NCBI GenBank assembly: GCA_009760855.2
Contig: WPIO01000676.1
Span: 1 to 12,425, forward strand
DNA: 12,425 nucleotides
Reading direction: 5' to 3'
DNA from: Cristatella mucedo
Taxonomy: Eukaryota > Bryozoa > Phylactolaemata > Cristatellidae
This document shows, in pieces, positions 8,276 through 12,425 of this stretch (its first letter is position 1; each line of letters begins with the position of its first letter). Position numbers and translations under genes: made by a program. Under the pieces are notes generated by a model that searched no databases, was not told where the DNA came from, and saw nothing but the letters and a program-made list of their open reading frames with translations.

Positions 8276-8900
8276 CTCTCCTTCTGACGACGGCGTCACG
8301 TCGGAGTATCTCTCCTCGCAGATGACGTCACTGATGTTGCGAACGGGTCCCATGGGAATCTTGGGGAACGATCGGCGACAGCTGTAGGCGAAATACCGGT
8401 AGACGTGCCACGTGGCGCCAAAGTCGTACGAGCGCTCAATCAGCATCGCCTTAGGCCGGAACGTGCGGAACGTGATGATGAGATGCGTGAAGTGGAACTC
8501 GGCGCCGAGGTCGAGCTGAATGTGGGCGCGCTCGACGCCGTTCTCCGCCTGCCACGACTTGTTCAGCCGGTCGCTGGAGAACGTGGACACGACGTTGCCG
8601 ATCAGGTGACTGCGCGGATCGACGCTCCACGGCCGCCGCGAGTCGCAGTAGAAGCACTTCTTCTCCTCCTGCAGGTGGCTGACGATGCAGTAGCGCTGCG
8701 GCCCGCGAAGGCCGCACGTGGACGAGGCGAACAGCCTCTTCTCGCGTCCGACGAGCAGGTTGCCCGTCGCCGGGTAGCAGCTTCGCTCGGCGCACCCTGG
8801 CGGCTGCTGCTGCTGCTGCTGCTGCTGGTCGGCGGCGGCCTGCGCGACCAGCGCGAAACCTGCGAGACGGGCGACGAGAGAGGATGCCGTCGGCCGCCAT
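8276..8900 (-). CDS. LAMB1: Laminin beta chain, exon 1 (signal peptide, polyQ, LN domain)
   Basis: This exon encodes most of the LN domain of a secreted laminin beta-1-type chain. Landmarks in order are a hydrophobic stretch [17 protein letters not shown], eight Gln from a (CAG)8 at 8804-8827, [76 protein letters not shown] and [16 protein letters not shown] and NIS are sequons. The donor is GAG|GTACGC (phase 0), the site expected before the VIF of exon 2. The start is unsettled. The ATG at 8900-8898 has a good context and precedes the hydrophobic stretch, but the distance to the exon end is 625 nt, one base too many. The laminin frame itself is open upstream without a credible Met. Either a one-base indel sits near 8877-8887, or an ATG at 8973-8971 is joined through a 62-bp intron (8901-8962, donor AGCT|GTAAGT, acceptor TCAAG), which restores the frame. 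Confidence 0.93.
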
Positions 8901-8903
8901 CTT
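8893..8903 (-). promoter_or_regulatory. YY1-type motif overlapping candidate start codon
   Basis: The minus strand has AAGATGGCGGC, an exact match to the YY1 consensus AANATGGCGGC. In animal promoters this motif is known to occur just downstream of transcription starts and to overlap translation starts. Here it contains the ATG at 8900-8898. Binding is inferred from the motif only. Confidence 0.4.
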
Positions 8904-9004
8904 GACTCGGCGAAGACGGCCAATGGCGAGAAAGCGCCATGACAAAGAGAGGTGCGACTTACAGCTGTGCCATCGCTATCGGCGGCATAGTTCGGCTCGT
9001 TAGA

Positions 9005-9090
9005 TAACATTAATATTAATAACAATAAATTTGTATAGCACTTTCAGAGAACTAGATCTCTATCTAGGCACTATACACTATACATATGCT
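9005..9090 (-). mobile_element. SINE/LINE family 3' tail fragment upstream of exon 1
   Basis: On the minus strand: AGTGCCTAGATAGAGATCTAGTTCTCTGA (inner arms AGAGA and TCTCT, spaced as in the other copies), then AAGTGCTATACAAA and an (ATT)n-like tail at about 9007-9028. The short GCATATGTATAG before it resembles the SINE family-1 junction, but the tRNA-like head is absent. The tail creates an in-frame Met-rich extension upstream of laminin exon 1 that should not be taken as coding. Confidence 0.75.
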
Positions 9091-9137
9091 GTAATGGAAG
9101 TGAACGTGGCGGCCGACGTTCCGCCGAAGGTGAGCAC

Positions 9138-9247
<110 letters not shown>

Positions 9248-9261
9248 TTCTTGATTTGTTT

Positions 9262-9413
9262 TGATGGTTTAACAGACTCGTTTGTACAGCGGCAGAAGAG
9301 CCTTAACGACTGTCATCGCCACTTGCAGTGGGCAACTAGGAATCACACACTGCACGACTTGAACCCACGACCGAGGGTCGCGAAGCGCGTTCCCGGCGAC
9401 CTAACGATGCCAA
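9262..9413 (-). mobile_element. tRNA-derived SINE, family 2 (copy a)
   Basis: On the minus strand it reads TGGCATCGTTAGGTCGCC (A-box-like GGCATCGTTAGG, 9400-9411), then GGTCGTGGGTTCAAGTCGTG (B box GGTTCAAGTCG, 9355-9365), and near the end AAGGCTCTTCTGCCGCTGTA followed by CAAACGAG. It shares body and end with the copy at 9716-9870. It lacks the AGAGA/TCTCT hairpin of family 1, so it is a separate family. Confidence 0.8.
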
Positions 9414-9715
9414 AAGCTGGAGTTAAAAAAGGCTGGTGAAGGAACGGAGGGCCAAGAGAGACTTAGGTGGCGTACAGTAGGGACAGCGTAACCAGATGGC
9501 CAGTGCGGGTCAAGGACGCCCGTTGGGCGTAGCGATCGATGCTGGCACGGCTCCCCTTCGCCTTTCCACACTCTCCGACACGGTCGCTAAGTTGATAGAA
9601 AAGCCTAAACTTTAAACCAAAACTCTATCAGTGTCTATAACAAAAGCTTTTTGAGATGCCTAAACACCTAAAAAAATCTCAAGGCCATCCTTTAAATAAA
9701 TAAATACTAGCTGAT
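9414..9715. other. Spacer between two SINEs, nothing recognised
   Basis: This stretch shows no coding frame, RNA gene or repeat that I can name. The right end (about 9660-9711) is A-rich with (TAAA)n and forms the simple tail of the next minus-strand SINE. Confidence 0.6.
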
Positions 9716-9870
9716 TCAACAGCCTCTTTTGTATAGCGACAGAAGAGCCTTTAGGGCTATCACCACCACTTGCTGCGCCAATACATAATTGACCCCCCCC
9801 CCCAGGATTTGAACCCATGACCCCGGTACCGAGGTCGTGAAAAGCAACTGCCTTACCTAGTGTGCCACCC
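9716..9870 (-). mobile_element. tRNA-derived SINE, family 2 (copy b)
   Basis: On the minus strand it reads GGGTGGCACACTAGGTAAGG (A box TGGCACACTAGG, 9856-9867), then GGGTCATGGGTTCAAATCCT (B box GGTTCAAATCC, 9805-9815), a run of 11 G, a body with AAGTGGTGGTGATAGCCC, then AAAGGCTCTTCTGTCGCTAT and ACAAAAGAGG. The A and B boxes match the Pol III consensus better than those of family 1. A (TATT)n tail follows at about 9696-9710. Confidence 0.85.
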
Positions 9871-9889
9871 TTGCCTTCTAGCAGTAAAT

Positions 9890-10900
9890 CGGCCGCAGCA
9901 TGCGTCCACAGAAGCGGCGGCGGCGAATATAGTGGACACATTAGACAAGCCAGAGCGCGAGACGCTTCGGTCAACCGTCTCTTCACACAAGTATTACAGC
10001 GCCGCCATTACTGCCATTTCGGAAGAAAAAAGCGCCAGCGCGTCGACGTAGTGCGACGCTCGCCACTGCGAGACGACGACACCTCTTCTCCTCGTTGTAA
10101 GCAGTCGCCGAGCGTGAGCGGCGCCAGCGACCGACCGATCGAGGGCGCGGCCTTTCCACATGCGCAGCACACATCCGGCTCTGGTCCGATAAAACAGGCC
10201 CGCACGGGGCGTGGCAAAGCCAGTGCACCGGCTGCGAGGCGCTCGCGACCTGGTGCCGCGGCCGCTGCGCCGCGCGAAGCCGGACCAGTAATTCAACCAA
10301 TTCAAACCAAGCCAATTCCCACGGCAGCCGGACGCGGGTCGCCCCTGCGATGCGCCATTTCTTGCGAGCACCTGCCAGCGAACTTCTCCGGCCTCTCCCG
10401 GCGGTGGCGCTCACAGCGAGCCGCCGCCGCTCGCCGCTTTCGCGAAGCGTGTGTCGCGAAGTGTGTGCGAAGTGTCGCGTTATTCTCAACGGCCGCGCAC
10501 GTCGACGAGGGCTAGCGACGATAATAATGGCGGATCTTCGAAGTACGGCGGCGCGCGGTTCTTCCGTGGGCGTAATGGGCTATTTCCGCTCACCGGAAGC
10601 GGACGTCGGGCGCTCCGCCGAGCGCCGCGCACCGCCCGCACGGGGCTCACACCTGGACCGCGACGCTCGCCACCAGAATGCCCGAACGGCTGCTGAGACC
10701 GGCCTCGAGAATCGCTGGCGAGACTGGAGGCCACGTACCTAGAGGCTGGAGAGCGCTCTCGGACGCGCCTTCGCAGTCGATCGCCCATCGTTGCGTTCCT
10801 CGTAGCGAACGGGTATCGGCGATCGAGAACTGCCGCTTCCACTTTTGTAGTGAAAGCGAGGGGTCGCTTCCGGCTTCGAGGCTATTGAGTGCTCAGACGT
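9890..10900. other. GC/CpG-rich upstream region, possible promoter
   Basis: This kilobase is visibly richer in G, C and CpG than the intronic sequence, with many GCG and CGC runs. It lies upstream of the laminin start, so it is a candidate promoter and 5'-UTR region for that gene or for a divergent one. It holds several GCCATT/ATGGCGG motifs (10004-10011, 10527-10533) and a CATGCGCA at 10159-10166. A plus-strand frame from the ATG at 10527-10529 runs 71 codons to the TAG at 10740-10742, but its Arg/Ala-rich composition is what GC-rich DNA gives by chance and I recognise no domain. No TATA box, donor site or transcript evidence is available here. Confidence 0.35.
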
Positions 10901-10948
10901 GTCAGGGGTCAGTAAAGCTGGCGCCCGAGACTCCAGGTGGTCATGCAC

Positions 10949-10951
<3 letters not shown>

Positions 10952-10983
<32 letters not shown>

Positions 10984-11011
10984 TTCTCTCCTTCTTTCTC
11001 TCTCTCTCTCT

Positions 11012-11070
<59 letters not shown>
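10952..11070. repeat. Compound (TA)n-(TC)n-(TA)n microsatellite
   Basis: A TC/TTTC-rich core (about 10980-11035) is flanked on both sides by (TA)n tracts of about 28 and 36 bp. The right TA tract abuts the 3' end of the minus-strand LINE that starts at 11071. Confidence 0.96.
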
Positions 11071-11072
<2 letters not shown>

Positions 11073-11486
11073 CACTTTACGTAGGCTGTAAGGGACCGTA
11101 TCAAGATTGGCTTGTGATAACATGGACGCTGTCAGCACTCCAATCACCCAAACCGCAATTCACAAGTATCCAGAAAATGCTGTGATGAACAGGTGTTTTT
11201 AAGTTTCTGTTTAAATGTGATTGTAGATTCAGATGCCGCGCCGTCGGATAGGAGTGAGCTGCCTGCTTTGGGAGTATACGAACTAAAGGTGCGGTCTCCA
11301 AAGGATTTGAGGTTGGTTCTACTTCTGCCGCTCTCCAAATTGAGTCAGAAAAGCGGGCTTGCCCGATGCTCGGCCCGATTGAGGCGTAGTTTTGCTTGGT
11401 CGGCCGGAGCAAGAGAATGAAGGCGCCTAAAAGTGAGCGATAAAACCTCGAAGTCAATACTCTCCTCGGTGGGGACCTGCTGTGTG
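11071..11486 (-). mobile_element. LINE fragment D, 3' part (degraded)
   Basis: On the minus strand this resembles LINE B's last coding segment and 3' UTR. In shifting frames one reads ESIDFEVLSLTFRRLHS, then RTNLKSFGDRTFSSYTPK, then TFKQKLKN. A UTR follows with GTGCTGACA, CATGTTAT and finally TACGTAAAGTGCC, where the tail hairpin is cut off by the TA microsatellite. At least two frameshifts are needed, so it is a dead copy. Confidence 0.82.
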
Positions 11487-11756
11487 TGTTTGCGGTTTCT
11501 GCTGTTGTAATTAGCGAAGCGCCTCGACACTAATGCACATGCCTCACCCGTGGCCAATAGTTAAGCCATCGACGCAGCGCAGCGTCAGGCCACTAATGCA
11601 TGTTATATTTTCTGTCGTCTGCTATGATTCATCGAGCTCCCGTATACGGACGCGTTGAGAGGAATAAAGGAAGAGTCTCGTTTACCGCTCGCGTTCGCCC
11701 GCTGCGTCTCCGCGAGAATCCCGCGAGACCTGCCGCCGCCAGAGCCACTGTTTTAC
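11487..11756. other. About 270-bp insertion interrupting LINE D
   Basis: The LINE D alignment stops after the segment matching VxxRIDF and resumes 270 bp away with GACCTGCACTGGC (the DLHW part). These are adjacent in LINE B at 2297-2334. The intervening DNA does not resemble the LINE. Its ends carry a weak inverted similarity (CTGCTGTG at the left, CTGTTGTA read from the right), and two near-identical CACTAATGCA motifs lie inside. It may be a small non-autonomous element. Borders are uncertain by several bases. Confidence 0.45.
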
Positions 11757-11935
11757 AACAGAGCCAGTGCAGGTCGATCGAGGAGCGGCGGTGTAATGTG
11801 ATAGGCAGGATGCTGACGACGGACAAGCCTAGCAACTGTGTGCAGCGCCAACGGTAAGCATATTGCACCAGGCGCCATATTGCACAGACCGGCACGCAGA
11901 TCTGCGAGAATGGTCGGTTGCAGAAGTAGAGTCGG
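11757..11935 (-). mobile_element. LINE fragment D, 5' part (degraded)
   Basis: The minus strand carries TTGCTAGGCTTGTCCGTCGT ... CATCCTGCCTATCACATTAC ... GACCTGCACTGGC. It aligns by eye with LINE B's ARLVCREHRSCHITPLL and DLHW coding. Fragments such as ARLVRRQHPAYHITPPLL and SIDLHWL are readable in different frames. It belongs with 11071-11486 as one element split by an insertion. Confidence 0.75.
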
Positions 11936-12071
11936 AAGATGTAGCGAAGTCGCGGACCAACGTGGATACGGCATCACTAACTAAGTAGGCACGAATTTCT
12001 GCAATGTTACGTAGCGTGTTGTCACGACCGGAACTCGACGTTCTAGTCGAACTTGTGCAAAATACACTTCA

Positions 12072-12101
12072 AGCGCCCGCGGCGCGTGCGCCGCGGGCGC
12101 T
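12072..12101. repeat. GC-only 14-bp inverted repeat, 2-nt centre
   Basis: AGCGCCCGCGGCGC (12072-12085) and GCGCCGCGGGCGCT (12088-12101) are exact reverse complements around GT. Nearly every base is G or C, so the hairpin or cruciform would be very stable. CCCGCGG continues after the right arm. Confidence 0.93.
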
Positions 12102-12231
12102 CCCGCGGCTCCCGCTAGAGTTAATTCGCCGTCTTTGACGGACGCTAATTTCGTTCAACGCCGGCCCGAGTACGACGCGCCTTCCGCCGGTCAACGCGAC
12201 CGCTTCCAGCGTGTCGCGACCTCGCCAGCGA

Positions 12232-12245
12232 GCGCCACCTGGCGG
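12232..12245 (-). promoter_or_regulatory. CTCF-like motif
   Basis: GCGCCACCTGGCGG matches the reverse-complement CTCF core consensus SYGCCMYCTRSTGG at 13 of 14 positions. In a GC-rich region such a match can be chance, and function is not shown. Confidence 0.25.
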
Positions 12246-12315
12246 GCACACACTTCGCCAGCGCCGTTCAGCTAGACCTAAATGCGGAGCGGCCGTCGGC
12301 AGGTGCAGGTACTGC

Positions 12316-12359
12316 GATTCAGCGCCTCGGGCGAGGTGACTCGCCCGAGGCGCTGAATC
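12316..12359. repeat. Perfect 20-bp inverted repeat with GTGA loop
   Basis: The arm 12316-12335 (GATTCAGCGCCTCGGGCGAG) is an exact reverse complement of 12340-12359, separated only by GTGA. No base is mismatched. It could fold as a 20-bp hairpin in RNA from either strand or as a cruciform. No flanking target duplication is evident. Confidence 0.96.
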
Positions 12360-12425
12360 ATCGACTTCAACTGGAGGGCGTCGCGGTGACTCAGTCTATA
12401 GCAGGTGGTCAATTGTCTATCCCTC

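Larger units (their letters stand above)
11936..12425. other. Upstream non-coding sequence, no gene recognised
   Basis: No exon, RNA gene or known repeat is recognised here. It contains two strong inverted repeats and a CTCF-like motif. It could be more of the 5' flank or first intron of the laminin gene, or intergenic DNA. Confidence 0.6.

Noticed and set aside
8405-8905. 166-codon plus-strand open frame with a poly-Leu stretch
   Set aside because: It is the complement of laminin exon 1; the Leu run is the CTG side of the CAG repeat.
9001-9025. Upstream in-frame Met-rich start (MLLILML) for laminin exon 1
   Set aside because: Those codons fall in the (ATT)n tail of a retroelement fragment, and the hydrophobic string is tail sequence. 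It would also put about 40 non-signal residues before the real hydrophobic core.
9805-9867. tRNA gene suggested by good A and B boxes
   Set aside because: Only the promoter boxes are present. No acceptor stem or anticodon arm pairs, and the sequence continues into a repeated SINE body.
9862-10515. 217-codon plus-strand open frame
   Set aside because: It begins inside a SINE and runs through GC-rich DNA where stops are rare. The composition is Arg/Ala/Ser-rich with no recognisable domain.

Overview
This is animal genomic DNA: spliced coding exons on the minus strand, long microsatellites, and intronic and upstream sequence full of LINEs and tRNA-derived SINEs. No bacterial or viral gene organisation is present. 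The organism is an invertebrate. An arthropod, perhaps a chelicerate or crustacean, would fit the microsatellite and tRNA-SINE load, but the sequence alone does not settle the clade.

The one gene I can identify is the 5' part of a laminin beta-1-type chain (LAMB1/LanB1-like), transcribed right to left. Five coding exons join with compatible phases and canonical GT/AG sites: exon 1 (8276 to about 8900; signal peptide, polyQ, most of the LN domain), exon 2 (5000-5117), exon 3 (4669-4820; end of LN, start of LE1), exon 4 (4405-4525; rest of LE1) and exon 5 (1227-1415; LE2). The gene continues past the left edge. The only unresolved point is the start. The best-placed ATG (8898-8900, inside a YY1-like AAGATGGCGGC) is one base out of frame with the laminin reading, so there is either a one-base indel near 8877-8887 or a 62-bp intron at 8901-8962 with an ATG at 8971-8973.

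Layout from left to right: 1-770, GA/GACA microsatellite in intron 5; 1227-1415, exon 5; 1416-4404, intron 4, with a SINE, two LINE 3' fragments and an exact 772-bp duplication; 4405-5117, exons 4, 3 and 2 packed with introns of 143 and 179 bp; 5118-8275, intron 1, with two SINEs, a LINE tail, a (TA)n tract and a 66-bp direct repeat; 8276-8900, exon 1; 8901-12425, upstream sequence with another retroelement tail, two SINEs of a second family, a GC/CpG-rich stretch (about 9890-10900) that may hold the promoter, a compound TA/TC/TA microsatellite, an interrupted minus-strand LINE, and two strong inverted repeats at 12072-12101 and 12316-12359.

The most interesting pattern is a shared 3' tail. 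The LINE (C-terminal reverse-transcriptase region with LHWLPV, no RNase H seen) and the first tRNA-derived SINE family end in the same stem-loop (AGCGCC ... AGAGA ... TCTCT ... GGCGCT). At least seven copies or fragments occur here. This is the signature of a SINE mobilised by a partner LINE. I found no sign of an undescribed enzymatic or defence system.
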